In this document: piece after piece, positions 12,161 to 22,071 of the stretch
How positions within the stretch are numbered: the first letter of the stretch is position 1
Layout: every line of letters begins with the position of its first letter
DNA from: Anisus vortex
Taxonomy: Eukaryota > Mollusca > Gastropoda > Planorbidae
NCBI GenBank assembly: GCA_949126835.1
Contig: OX421494.1
Location: forward strand, 54,750,358 to 54,814,357
DNA length: 64,000 nucleotides
Direction: 5' to 3'
Notes under the pieces: model-generated
What the model was told of the DNA's origin: nothing
What the model saw: only the letters and a program-made list of their open reading frames with translations
Databases searched by the model: none
Position numbers and translations under genes: made by a program

Positions 12161-12535
12161 TACCTGATTTAGCGAATATTCACAAACTGACAAGAGTAAC
12201 ACAATAGTTAAGTCACTAAACCTATAAACGCTAAAGGACAGAAGGGCGAAGAGTAAAGTAGTAATAATATATAAGGCATTAAACTCTAATTTAGAAATAC
12301 AACACCATAACAACCTGTTGCAATGCTCAGATAAACATAAGGACAAAAACACTTTCCTTATCCTTTTTGCGAGAACAAATGCATATAAGAACTATTGCTT
12401 CTCGAGTGGCTTCCGGGCATGGAATGGGTTACCTAAACTTAAGAGAAAAACAAACTTAACATCTTTTAAAACACTAATAAAAATGCAAGACTAGGTTCAC
12501 ACACTTAATAGGAGGAGCGTCTGTAATATATTAGA
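12160..12535 (+). pseudogene. LINE family J, 3' terminal fragment
   Basis: The sequence encodes, with stops, the C-terminal RT region of a LINE. The recurring signature covers the words 'GAATATTCACAAACTGACAA', 'CATAAGGACAAAAACACTTT' and GGAATGGGTTACCT, and the 3' UTR word GGAGCGTCTGTAATATAT. The same 3' end recurs at 15780, 27705, 30433, 38471, 46155 and 46829. All copies are 5'-truncated. The encoded pattern (RAARFI, then TLEDRR, then AWNGLPE) is typical of jockey/CR1-group ORF2 C-termini. Confidence 0.75.
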
Positions 12536-12867
12536 ACCTAAAAGTCTTTCTTTTAAAGTGATGTTGCTTTTATTACTACAGTCTGATAAATGCAAACATT
12601 AAAGTTAACTAGCTTTTGTTGAGAATCAACAACACGGCTACCAATACCTGTATTCTTCATATATTATCTTAGTTGATACTCTTCCTCATGCCATGCTACG
12701 ATGTTTACAGCTAGAATACATTCCACTACATAAAAATGGAATAAAATATTACATATTGTTTTCTTATACCATTTTTTTTTTTGCGCCAAATGAAGTTTTT
12801 GGAATGGTCTTGTCAGTGTCCTCCGAACCCTAGTAGATTAGTCTCGGTTCGTATCATTCGGTGAAGT

Positions 12868-13030
12868 GAGGTTTAAGTCTGTCAGTGGCCGGCTGGTCCT
12901 GCTGTTAGTTCACCGGACTGTCAAGAAAACGGCCCGGGATCTAGCCCATCCGCCGACCAATCCCTGTCGCCCTGCAGGAGTTTTGGGCCTAGTGCACGTA
13001 ATAATCTTCTAGACTTACTTAGAGCCCCCC
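12868..13030 (+). mobile_element. tRNA-derived SINE, type 2
   Basis: It opens with GGCCGGCTGGTCCTGCTGTT and carries a degenerate B box (CCCGGGATCTAGCCC), then CCCTGCAGGAGTTTTGGGCC and AATAATCTTC. This is a different SINE lineage from the type 1 copies in the window. Confidence 0.7.
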
Positions 13031-13039
13031 GCCCCCTCC

Positions 13040-14826
13040 CCAAAAAAATAATAATAAAAAACGCTGCAAAAAAAGATACTTTAAATAAATGATATAACAA
13101 TAACAACCAAAAGGCAAACAGTTTAAGTAAATGTGTTATCGATGAAAATTTCAGTTTCAAAAGGTAAAGCGATGATTTCAACACACCACACTGCCTTGAC
13201 CTTCGACGTTAATTTACTGAAAGATAAAAACAAAAATACTAGACACCAGTAAGCGTTAATTATAGCCTCCCACCGCAATACCCCCCCTCTCCTCACGTCT
13301 CCCCCTCTGCACTAGGCAACATTTCTAGTTAGATCAACTTAGATTTGGAAAAGCAAAATCAATCATGTTAAAATATCAACTAAAAATGGTGACAAGGATG
13401 GGTAAGGTGAAGGGGAAAAAAATGGCTGATTTCCTGCAATAAGAACAACCCCTTTCTTGTTTTCGAAAAAAATGCAGTTTAGTTATGTATTTGTTTCATT
13501 AGTCAATATGAAAACAAGATGGTTGCTGATCACGTGACCTATTGGAATTTTCGTGGAAAATTCTTGCTTGTTGTTGTGTTTATTTTTTCTGGAACTTTCC
13601 TGCCAGCCAATCAGAGAAGACCTTATGTTTCCTACAGTGTGTGCAAATGTTTTTCATTTTTTTTGAGGGGGGAGGAGGGGGGAGTTCTTTAGACATTTCC
13701 TCACGACGTAGGCTGGTTATGCTAATTTCAGACCGTTTTACTTCTTCTTAAATGTACCCAAACTAGCATTACACACGTGCAAACACATATACAAACACAC
13801 ACACACGATATACACATATTGTAGCAGTTCTGACATTCTAGGCCCCTCCCTCTCCTTCCTCTCCCCTCCCTTCAACAGCCCCGCCAACTTCCTACGACGC
13901 CATTGCTACTAGAGAATTGAATTCTTAGCCAGTGCTAGATTGCCAGATGATTGTAACGGTATAAAAAAAAACTCATTCTTTATATATAAACAACATTTTC
14001 ATACTATGTTTATTTTTTTACGTTTCCGTTGTTATTGCTTGGTAACACTAGATTTATAGTTGTAGAGTTGCAATAGTATAAGATAAGTCTACCAAAAAAT
14101 AACATCTATTATATTATATACATTGAATTTTTTTATTAATAGAAACTTTTTTATAGGCGTAATTTGTTGGGACACAAATCGAAGACATTTCTTAGAGTCT
14201 ACATATTTTCTAAAAACAGGTAACGTAGGAAACTTTGAAATGCTGAAATTAATATTGGTTAAAATTTGTTTTAGTCAATATTTTGCAATAATAAAAAAAA
14301 ATTTAAAAGCTTAAAATAATTTCTGTTTCAATTTTCGAAAAAGTATTCCAGAAAAAAAAAAGGCTGATGGGGGGGGGGGGGGGGACTTTTGGCGTTTATT
14401 TAGTTTGTGAGTTTCCAAAATAATTAGAAGCTTCTAGATTTTAGTATGTTAACTTTAATTTCAATGACGCTCCTTCTTTACAGAAAGTTATTGCGTTCTA
14501 CGCTTTTTCTGTGGCTTTAGTCTAGTCTTGAATTGTCATAAGCTGTTAAATAATATTAGGTTGTTAGTTGTTATTTACTGGTTAGTTCGGACAACCCATT
14601 CCATGCACTAAATGTAATTTAAAAAAAACACGAATCTACACACAGTATAGTAAATTTTTTAATTTCCAAGCTACTTTACGTTAGATTGATTCACTAATTA
14701 ACCTTGGTCGTATACTCATTGATTAGGTTGTATAAAAGCTAAAATATAGTTTGAGCGATTTATTTTTATTAATTAAGGAACTTGAAAGTCTATGTACACA
14801 TATTCAATCAGTATTATATATATTTA

Positions 14827-14863
<37 letters not shown>

Positions 14864-15400
14864 CCTTTATTAGCTTATATATGCAGGCTATATATATATA
14901 ATATATATATATATATATACAATATATTACATGACCAGAAGAAGTCACCAAGCGTCTGTTTGTGTAATCTATCATTAAAAAAAAACTTACTACTTCTACT
15001 CAAACATTTTAAATGTCAAATTCTACTACAACAATCATAATTGTTGACATAATTTTATAAGGAGGGGGTCCCTCTGAAAGTCCGACAATTGTTAACAAGG
15101 GGGTTGGGGGAGGGGAAATATGCCCCCACAAAAAATTGACGTAATAAATGGACGTCCCAATTATTTAAACTTATCGTGGTCTCAGTGTATAAATCTGACG
15201 TGTACACTGTATGAATTTACTATGTGAAATTATGTGAAGGTACACAGTGTCCTGGTTATATACTTAATATGTACAAAGTATTCACTTAAAATGTAAAATG
15301 TAGTGTGTAGGTTTTAAATCGAATATGTAAAACTATATCCAACTAGTGTGCCAAGTAAAATTTAGAATTCCACAGTTTAAAATATATGATCCTACTATGC
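13040..15400. other. Long stretch without a supportable gene
   Basis: AT-rich with simple repeats: G runs at 13665-13685 and 14369-14384, CA repeats near 13790, and TA runs at 14828-14862 and 14893-14925. Around 13530-13620 a CACGTG E-box (GATCACGTGACC) is followed by a CCAAT-box-like AGCCAATCAGAG. This is the only promoter-like combination noticed, with no gene attached. Confidence 0.35.
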
Positions 15401-15404
15401 AAAA

Positions 15405-15620
15405 AAAAATAAAAAGGCTGGCGTAGCAAAGGTCCTAGGTTCAATTCTTGATGCAGGCTATGTTTTTTTTCCCGGGTCTGGTGGGTGTCCCTGAGTCTAC
15501 CCAGCTCTGATGGGTACCTGGCCTTAGTTGGGGTAAAGTAAAGGCGGCTGGCCATTGTGCTGGTCACACACTCACCTAGTTTGATGTGCTTACGGAAACC
15601 TGTGAATACTGCTTTATGTA
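15405..15620 (+). mobile_element. tRNA-derived SINE, type 1
   Basis: Forward copy, with a B-box-like GGTTCAATTC, then GAGTCTACCCAGCTCTGATG and GGGGTAAAGTAAAGGCGGCT. The A-box end is degenerate. Confidence 0.85.
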
Positions 15621-15779
15621 CCATACAGAAGAAAATATTATGGGGATACTTTATTACTTACTTACGGGAAAAAACTTAATATTATGTAAAACTCGATTAA
15701 TAAACTAATATATGACTTGTCCAAAACATTAGATAATCAATATATATATATATCAATTAATTGACTTTACAAACAAACC

Positions 15780-16110
15780 GGTTTGGAATGGGTTGCCTGA
15801 ACAAACATGGAAAATTAATAACATAACATCATATAAAACACTTATCAAAATGCGAGACTAGACCAAAGACTATAAAAAGATTAACCGCTTGCTCTATTTT
15901 TAGAGCTTATATGTTCTTTTTTTCCGTGCGCATCCACTAACGCTGTCATACAAAAGGGAATCTGGAATTCCGAAAAGAAGTCATTCGAGTCATCATATAG
16001 CAGAAATAAGCGGTCTATCTTATTATAGTCTTTGGCTAGAATCAAACCCTGGATACGCGTAGGATGCAATAATCGTCTGTATAGAAAGAGCGTCTGTAAA
16101 ATGTAAGATA
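15780..16110 (+). pseudogene. LINE family J 3' fragment, split by MITE P
   Basis: GGAATGGGTTGCCTGAACAA through GCGAGACTAGAC is followed, after the MITE at 15864-16034, by the expected continuation (ATCAAACCCTGGATACGCGT, then GAGCGTCTGTAAAATGTAAG). The LINE was therefore there first. Confidence 0.75.
15864..16034. mobile_element. MITE family P (171 bp) inserted in a LINE tail
   Basis: Ends are CAAAGACTATAA and TTATAGTCTTTG. Flanks are ACTAGAC and GCTAGAA, which agree at 5 of 7 positions. It interrupts the LINE family J 3' UTR, so its boundaries are fixed by the surrounding sequence. Confidence 0.8.
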
Positions 16111-16194
16111 TCCAAAATGCATGAACCTGATATTTTTAATGTAGCTACTGAATTCTTGTTGTTTTTTTCTATTAGAAATTGTTCCAGTGTTGAA

Positions 16195-16261
16195 ATGTCT
16201 GGAAGTGAAAAGTTGTACATCTTCTTTGTCCTTTTAATGTTGGTCTCAGGCGTGAGTGCAG
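16195..16261 (+). CDS. Exon 1 of small membrane-protein gene 1 (signal peptide)
   Basis: The ATG at 16195 opens MSGSEKLYIFFVLLMLVSGV, then Ser-Ala: a basic N-region, a hydrophobic core and an SGVSA cleavage-type end. The exon stops in phase 1 at a good donor (GCAG then GTATGC at 16262). A homologous exon with the same phase, the same TTCCAG(T/C)GTTGAA-type leader and a GTATGG donor lies at 46719-46773. The only downstream exon that fits in phase and is a recognised family member is 24933-25075, so I pair the two. The join encodes about 69 residues: signal peptide, short ectodomain, one helix, short Cys/basic tail. The intron would be about 8.7 kb, of which 6.2 kb is the LTR retrotransposon. 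The pairing is inference and additional exons cannot be excluded. Confidence 0.55.
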
Positions 16262-16459
16262 GTATGCTGACAAGATCTTTCCTGACTTTACTGAAAGGCC
16301 ATATTGTTCTAGTTCATAAAGCTTACATACCTTAGTGGCGGTTCGGGTTCATTGACAGATAATTAATTCTGGTGACCCAACCAATCATGCTACAGTATGA
16401 GTAACTATCTGGTGTTGTTTTAATTGGCTCCAGCTTACAGGGTCTTCTTTAATGACGGG
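16262..16459. other. Intron start of small gene 1
   Basis: Begins GTATGC. No further coding signal before the SINE. Confidence 0.4.
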
Positions 16460-16775
16460 AGCATGGTGGTCGAGTGGCTGCGCGTTTGGCTAGAGTGCCA
16501 AAGGTCCTTGGTTCGAATCCTGGTGAAGGCTAGGACTTGCTCCCGGGTATGGAGTAGGGATGTTAAAACCGTTTTTTTTTTTGTAAAACCGGTTTCCGTT
16601 TAACATCCGTAGTATGGAGGGTGTTCCATGAGTCTACCCAGCTCTGATGGGTACCTTACATTAGTTGGGGTAATGTGAAGGCGGCTGGACATTGTACTGG
16701 CCACACAATCCCCTAGTATGCCGTGGCCGCAGAAACTGGTGAACGCTGCTTCACCGGCCCTTTAGATTAATGTGG
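16460..16775 (+). mobile_element. tRNA-derived SINE, type 1, carrying a 57-bp insertion
   Basis: The best SINE head in the window: A-box-like TGGTCGAGTGGCTGCGCG and B box GGTTCGAATCC, followed by the type 1 body. The body is interrupted at 16555-16611 by a tiny hairpin element. Confidence 0.9.
16555..16611. mobile_element. 57-bp hairpin micro-MITE with 8-bp TSD
   Basis: The insert begins TAGGGATGTTAAA and ends with its near-complement TTTAACATCCGTA. It is flanked by GTATGGAG at 16547-16554 and again at 16612-16619, a perfect 8-bp duplication as made by hAT transposases. Other SINE copies in the window are continuous across this point, giving an empty site. Confidence 0.8.
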
Positions 16776-17133
16776 TCTGACGGAATACTGTTTCTTTAAT
16801 GTCTATATTATGTGGAACTACTTGATGTAAGCTTGCACACATTTAGATAACTTTTTATAACAATAAAAAAACAACAACTTAAAAGCGCTTTTAAACGTAA
16901 ATCCTAGTAACATTTTAGATAGCCTATAGCTTTTTATTTTACATATATGGACGAATCCTTCATTTTTCGTAACCTATAGTAACATTTGAACAATACGCTT
17001 CTAACTCAACTGTTGATTATACAAGGTTTAATTTAAACTATTTTAAAAAATGTATTTTTGTTGTTGGCAAGCGATCGCTCAGTCAATATCTCGTCTTAAT
17101 AAACATAGAAATTTAAATATAATTTTAGATAGT

Positions 17134-18406
17134 TGTCACAATTCTGGATAATAGTGACTATTAGCACTTAGATAGATAGCAGTGTATAACTAGAACCTTA
17201 GATTAGCTTAAGTTAGCTAGAATAGAGAGAAGGTTAGTCTGACGTCACTATCTTCTCCCTCCCTTGCGCAATTACATCTCCCCATCACTCTTTCTCACCT
17301 GTTTCTCTACCCTTCACTATACTCTCGTACTACGCCCAAATTCAGAGTCTACTGACTAATACGATTCAACTTGGTACTACATCTTGGTTGAATGGGTACG
17401 AATGTGTTAGTTAGAATGTATATATTTTATCCTATGCTATATTAATGTATTCATATCATGTCTTAATGTATTTATATCTTGTGCTATTTTAACGCATGTG
17501 AGCGAGTCATTATTCGATCCCTCACTCGCCCCTCCTCTTCGCGTCCCCGCCACCCCCACCCTCTTTTATATCCCTTCAGCTTAGCGGCATGTTATGCAAT
17601 TGCTTTGAGACGGTCGTTCCCTGAACGCTGACCAGAGAACCCAGTTCGCACACATATACCAAATTCTCGTCCGAACCCCCCCCAGCCACTTGAGTTAACT
17701 ACTTAAAATTCTACCAAAGGGAGATAAATTCCCCCACTCAGCATGACGTCTGTTCAATTGTCTTTCATCTAGACCTCTCTCTCTCCCCCCCCCCCTTTCC
17801 GCCCTCGCAACCCCGACCCCCAATCCATTTTTGGCTCCAATAAGCTTTTCTTATGCAAATGTATATTCAATCTAGCCAATGAGAATAGGATGTAATTAAA
17901 TGTAAGCCAACCAAATTAACTTTGGGTCAGGTGACTAGTGTCCACGAAAAAGCCGCCCAACTAAACTAAAGCAGATCTCTCCCAGCTCCCGAGCTAGATA
18001 CATCGTTTTGGTCTAGCTCCCAAATTGTTACTCGGACTTGCAGATACTTAGCCAGTAATCGTAATTCCCTCATTATAGTTACGTAGCCTAACCTTGGATT
18101 CCGTAACAACACAGTATATTGATTGTTAGACGTTCCTGTGCATATATCTCAAGCATTGTATCTCCCCTGCATGTTAGTATGTGTATCTCATCATTGGATA
18201 TTGAATTTGAATCATAAATAAACACCTGAAACGTAACCAGAGACTTGCTTGCCTAACTTAGAACTGTCTGTCTGTGTGTGTTTAATAACATCTAAGCGAG
18301 CCAGTAGAGAACAAATAAATATTCCAGGTCAACTACAGCATCGGCACCTCATATCTCTAAGACAACCAGCCATTATTACCCCCCTCTCAATTGCCACATC
18401 GTGACA
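17134..18406 (+). repeat. 5' LTR (1273 bp)
   Basis: TG...CA ends with inverted TGTCAC/GTGACA. An AATAAA signal lies at 18217-18222. It contains C-runs and an AGCCAATGAGAA CCAAT-like site near 17874. The 3' copy is nearly identical. Confidence 0.95.
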
Positions 18407-19375
18407 AAGTGGGACCTCGTATCCGGGATTATCTGAACTTCAAGCCGTTCAGCGCACTGTCAACAGCAACAACCCGAGGACTACGCCGATTCTGAAACCG
18501 ACCCTGGATGGGGGCTCATCTCTCTACAACACAAAGACTCTAAGCCAGCAACCAGACCCGTCATCCCAACGCCAGCAACCAGATCCATCAACCCATCAAA
18601 CCAGGCTCGCCACCTTACGCAGCCCACGCCACCCCAGTCTACGCTCACGCCACCCCAGCCTACGCCTACGACACCCCAGCATACGCTTACGCCACCCCAG
18701 CCTACGCCTACGTCACCCCAGCCTACGCACCCCAGATACGCCAACCTAAGCCACCTCAGATTCGCCACTCCGAGCAATCTACGCCACCCCAGCCAGCTCA
18801 CCCCATTAAGCCAGGCTCGCCACACTACGCCAGCCTACGTCACCCCAGACACACCAGCAACCAAATTGCCACCCCATTACGTCAGATTTGCCGCCCCAAC
18901 CGCCAGGTCGCCACCCTCTGGCCCCGCATCAACGTACCGGCACCCGAGACGTCAGCAGAGAGACCCACCGCCGCCGCATCAGCCTGCCCGACAACTAGAG
19001 ACCGCCGAGAACCCGACAACTGCCCTGTCAACCTCCCCGTAGGAACCCGCCGTAGTTCCCGGTATCCAAACCCGGAAAAATAGACACTAACATTAAACGC
19101 TAATCCAGTCCCGGCACGGGGAAAGAGAATTCCTAACCAGCCCGAAGATCTGCACCAACAGCGCCGAGCGCCATATAAACGATAACTTTATGATTGGATA
19201 TACGTGTGTTAGTGTATGTGTGTAAAATTCTGGAATTACTGTCTGGTGAGTACCATTTTGAGTTGTATTACGTTAGCTAAACTCTGAACCCCAACACCCC
19301 TCCTATATTTTCCTTTCCTATCTCGCTATATCTCTGTCCGCCTCTAGTATCTTAATCTCGCCTCACTCTGTCACT
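18407..19375 (+). other. Retrotransposon leader with a Pro-codon-rich degenerate repeat
   Basis: After the candidate primer-binding site, the leader holds an irregular repeat of CACGCCACCCCAGCCTACG-like units at about 18600-18850. No gag-like frame with a zinc knuckle could be read. A 114-residue frame on the opposite strand is a by-product of this repeat. Confidence 0.6.
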
Positions 19376-22027
19376 ATGGCTAAAGGTAGACTATTGCGTA
19401 AGCAGCAGAGAGAAGATAGACTTAGAGTAGAAGCAGAGAAGCTTAGATTAGGAAAAATAGCTAGAGAGGAGAAACAATTAGACAGGGAACTTAGACTAGA
19501 GCAGAGAGAAGAAAACCGGTCGGATGAGCAACAACCCAAGGCACACACAGGCCCTGATCACTCCCAGAACCCCCCCATAATATGTTGCGTCGCCACCCTC
19601 TGCACTGCGGGCACCCCCGGCCGGCCTACAACCCCCGACGACCCGGAAACCAAGACAGAAAGAAATATAGAGATCAACTCTAAAAGAGCCAGGGCCCTTC
19701 TCTCCTCAGGTTTCCAGGCTGAGGGGATCATTAAGGCTTCCTTCGTGAATCCCTCCGACTACACTGGCGAGTCAATCCAGATTACAATTGCATGGGGAAT
19801 AACTGAGACCCTCCCAACCGCCCGGGTTTACATCAGGTCAACCCTATACACTGGTACGGCCACCCTAGCGGTCCGAGCCGACTTATCATTTGATGTCGTC
19901 CTAGGGAGCCGATACGTCAGAGTTAACGATTTCCCCCTCCCTCCCCTAGCCTCAGTGGCCACACACGCGCACCCTGACCCTGTTCCCCACCCCCCCGTGG
20001 AGTCCCCCACGGCCAACGAACTCCCTCGGGCCCAACAGGAAGACCCGACACTGGCCCCACTATCCGCATATCGGTCCACCCCCCATTCTACTTTAGGCTA
20101 CACTCCCGATGAGATGTTACTCGGTCCCCAACCCAGTGATCCACTAGAACGCCTCAAGGGCGCCTGGACCAAACCCTCCCCCCACCCCGAAGAACTCTCA
20201 GTCTACGCCTCCGCCAATAACTTACAGGCTAGGCTTAACACTGTCCACACTATCGCCTCAAAACACTTAGCCAAGGAGAGGGAGAAACAGGAGAAACTAT
20301 ACAATCGGCGGGCCAAAGAACGCTCTCTGGCTCCGGGCGATAAAGCACTACTGCTCCTCCCCACCTCTTACAACAAACTCCAGTTAGCATGGAGAGGCCC
20401 ATACCCAGTTACGAAAAAACTCTCAGGCACCAAATACCTTATAAAGATCGGCAACAAAGACAAACTGTTCCCCATCAACTTGCTAATGCGATACATAGAG
20501 CGCCCACGTGACAATAAACCCCCTGTAGCAACGACTATTGCTGAAGAAACAAAAGCCGATAACTCATTAACCGCATTCCCCTTACAGCAGACAGAAACCA
20601 TAAAGGATGTAGAAATCTGTCCACTCCCAACCCCTGAACAAGCCAAAACAGTCAAAACCTTACTCCCCTCATACGCTGACGTGCAAGCCGACACTCCAGG
20701 GCGTACAAACTTAGAACCGCTCACCACGAAGGTCACCGACCCGCGAACCATTAAGGTCAAACCATATACTAACCCACACGCCAAATTAGAGGTCATTGAG
20801 GAAGAAATCAATTACCCGTTAGCCCACAACGCCATCGCTAGCTCTACCTCCCCTTTCAATGCCCCGGTAAGACTAGTACAGAAAGGAGACATAATAGAGT
20901 CGTCCCACCCCCGCGGAAAAATTCACCCACCGCCCGCTTCCCGACGGGAAAATGGTAGACCGGGAATGTCACCATCCCCTTACTCCCGCCCGAGACACCC
21001 ACAACCACATCGGCCTTATCGAGACAATCCCTGCGCCAACCCTCCCCCGCTTATCAAACCAAACAGCGTCCCCTCATCTCGACCGGGTCAATCCCAATCC
21101 AGACCCCCTCCGCCCCTCCAAATTGACCGACCTGGGATCACCCACTTCGTGGATGACATCTTGATAGCCACGCCCACCTGGGCAGAACATGTGGAAACGA
21201 TAACCGCTCTACTAGCTAGACTCCGCGAAACCGGCCTAACCGCCAGGCCGTCGAAATGCATGGTAGGTTTCAATAAACTGAAATTCTTAGGTCACATGAT
21301 CGAAAAGAACAAAATAATGCCAGACGAAACCAAAGTAGAGAAAATTAAGTTAGCCCCTCAGCCCACCACCAAATCAGGTATAAGGTCCCTTCTCGGACTA
21401 ACAGGGTATTACCAAAGGTTCATACCGCAATACAATAGCATCGCGGCCCCTTTAACAGACTTGACGCGGAAAAACCTCCCGGAAAAAGTCACCTGGTCAA
21501 CAGAATGCCAGCTAGCGTTCGACCAGCTGAAGGCTGCTCTCACTAGTAAACCCATACTCCGTCTACCTGACCCGACCCGCCCCTACGTATTGAAGTGCGA
21601 CGCTAGTGGACGCGCCGTCGGCGCGGCCCTGCTACAACCCGACCCGGAGCACGATAATATGCTGTTTCCCGTAGCATATGCCTCGCGTAAGCTCAATGCC
21701 ACCCAGATGAATTACAGTACTTCTGAGCTAGAATGTTGGGCTCTTGTGTTTGGAATTGAGAAGTTCCACGTATACCTATACGGTCGCCATTTTATCCTCC
21801 ACACAGACCACCAACCCCTCACGTTTCTCGCATGCGCAAAAAACCTAAACAGAAGGTTAATGAGGTACTCCCTCACCCTGTCACAGTACAGCTTCCAGAC
21901 CATCTACCAGTCCGGGAAGGAACACCATCTCGCAGATTTCCTGTCCCGGTACTCTGACTCAGATCCCGCCCCTGACTCAGGCCCCACCGACACCACTCAA
22001 ACCCCGGCCTCAGACTCAGTAAATTAG
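19376..22027 (+). CDS. Retrotransposon polyprotein, deletion derivative: PR - IN C-term - RT - RNase H (883 aa)
   Basis: Residues 1-50 form a charged, coiled-coil-like N-terminus. Residues about 103-185 resemble the retropepsin fold of this clade (GIIKASFVNP, then DYTGE, then FDVVLG), but the usual catalytic Asp-Ser-Gly is Ser-Ser-Gly (ALLSSG). Residues 232-375 match the integrase end (AYRSTPHSTLGYTPDEMLLG, later EKLYNRRAKE, then WRGPYPV), but the zinc-binding and DDE core are absent. Residues 428-503 match the RT start (DTPGRTNLEP, then SPFNAPVRLVQK). About 90 unrelated Pro/Arg-rich residues then replace the RT palm up to FVDD (591-594). RT thumb and RNase H follow (CDASG with D742, ELE, TDHQPL with D811, HLADFLSR). 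Integrase upstream of a gypsy-type RT is the order of Gmr1-like elements. It is probably not self-sufficient, though the frame is open throughout. Confidence 0.9.
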   Translation: MAKGRLLRKQQREDRLRVEAEKLRLGKIAREEKQLDRELRLEQREENRSDEQQPKAHTGPDHSQNPPIICCVATLCTAGTPGRPTTPDDPETKTERNIEINSKRARALLSSGFQAEGIIKASFVNPSDYTGESIQITIAWGITETLPTARVYIRSTLYTGTATLAVRADLSFDVVLGSRYVRVNDFPLPPLASVATHAHPDPVPHPPVESPTANELPRAQQEDPTLAPLSAYRSTPHSTLGYTPDEMLLGPQPSDPLERLKGAWTKPSPHPEELSVYASANNLQARLNTVHTIASKHLAKEREKQEKLYNRRAKERSLAPGDKALLLLPTSYNKLQLAWRGPYPVTKKLSGTKYLIKIGNKDKLFPINLLMRYIERPRDNKPPVATTIAEETKADNSLTAFPLQQTETIKDVEICPLPTPEQAKTVKTLLPSYADVQADTPGRTNLEPLTTKVTDPRTIKVKPYTNPHAKLEVIEEEINYPLAHNAIASSTSPFNAPVRLVQKGDIIESSHPRGKIHPPPASRRENGRPGMSPSPYSRPRHPQPHRPYRDNPCANPPPLIKPNSVPSSRPGQSQSRPPPPLQIDRPGITHFVDDILIATPTWAEHVETITALLARLRETGLTARPSKCMVGFNKLKFLGHMIEKNKIMPDETKVEKIKLAPQPTTKSGIRSLLGLTGYYQRFIPQYNSIAAPLTDLTRKNLPEKVTWSTECQLAFDQLKAALTSKPILRLPDPTRPYVLKCDASGRAVGAALLQPDPEHDNMLFPVAYASRKLNATQMNYSTSELECWALVFGIEKFHVYLYGRHFILHTDHQPLTFLACAKNLNRRLMRYSLTLSQYSFQTIYQSGKEHHLADFLSRYSDSDPAPDSGPTDTTQTPASDSVN

Positions 22028-22060
22028 GTGTGAATCCACTCTCACGTGTATTCCAAATTG

Positions 22061-22071
22061 GCCCGGAGGGA
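22061..22071 (+). promoter_or_regulatory. Polypurine tract candidate
   Basis: GGAGGGA ends directly at the TG of the 3' LTR, where plus-strand priming is expected. Confidence 0.6.

Noticed and set aside
16460..16530. Possible functional tRNA gene
   Set aside because: A and B boxes are present, but the sequence continues into the SINE body shared by about eight other copies, and no clean cloverleaf or terminator follows.
18481..18825. 114-residue Trp/Gly-rich reverse frame
   Set aside because: It lies opposite the CCACCCCAGCCTACG-like repeat of the retrotransposon leader and is an artefact of that repeat.
19363..21903. Several reverse-strand frames of 60-147 residues and a forward frame at 20952 within the retrotransposon
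   Set aside because: All are shadows of the 883-residue ORF.
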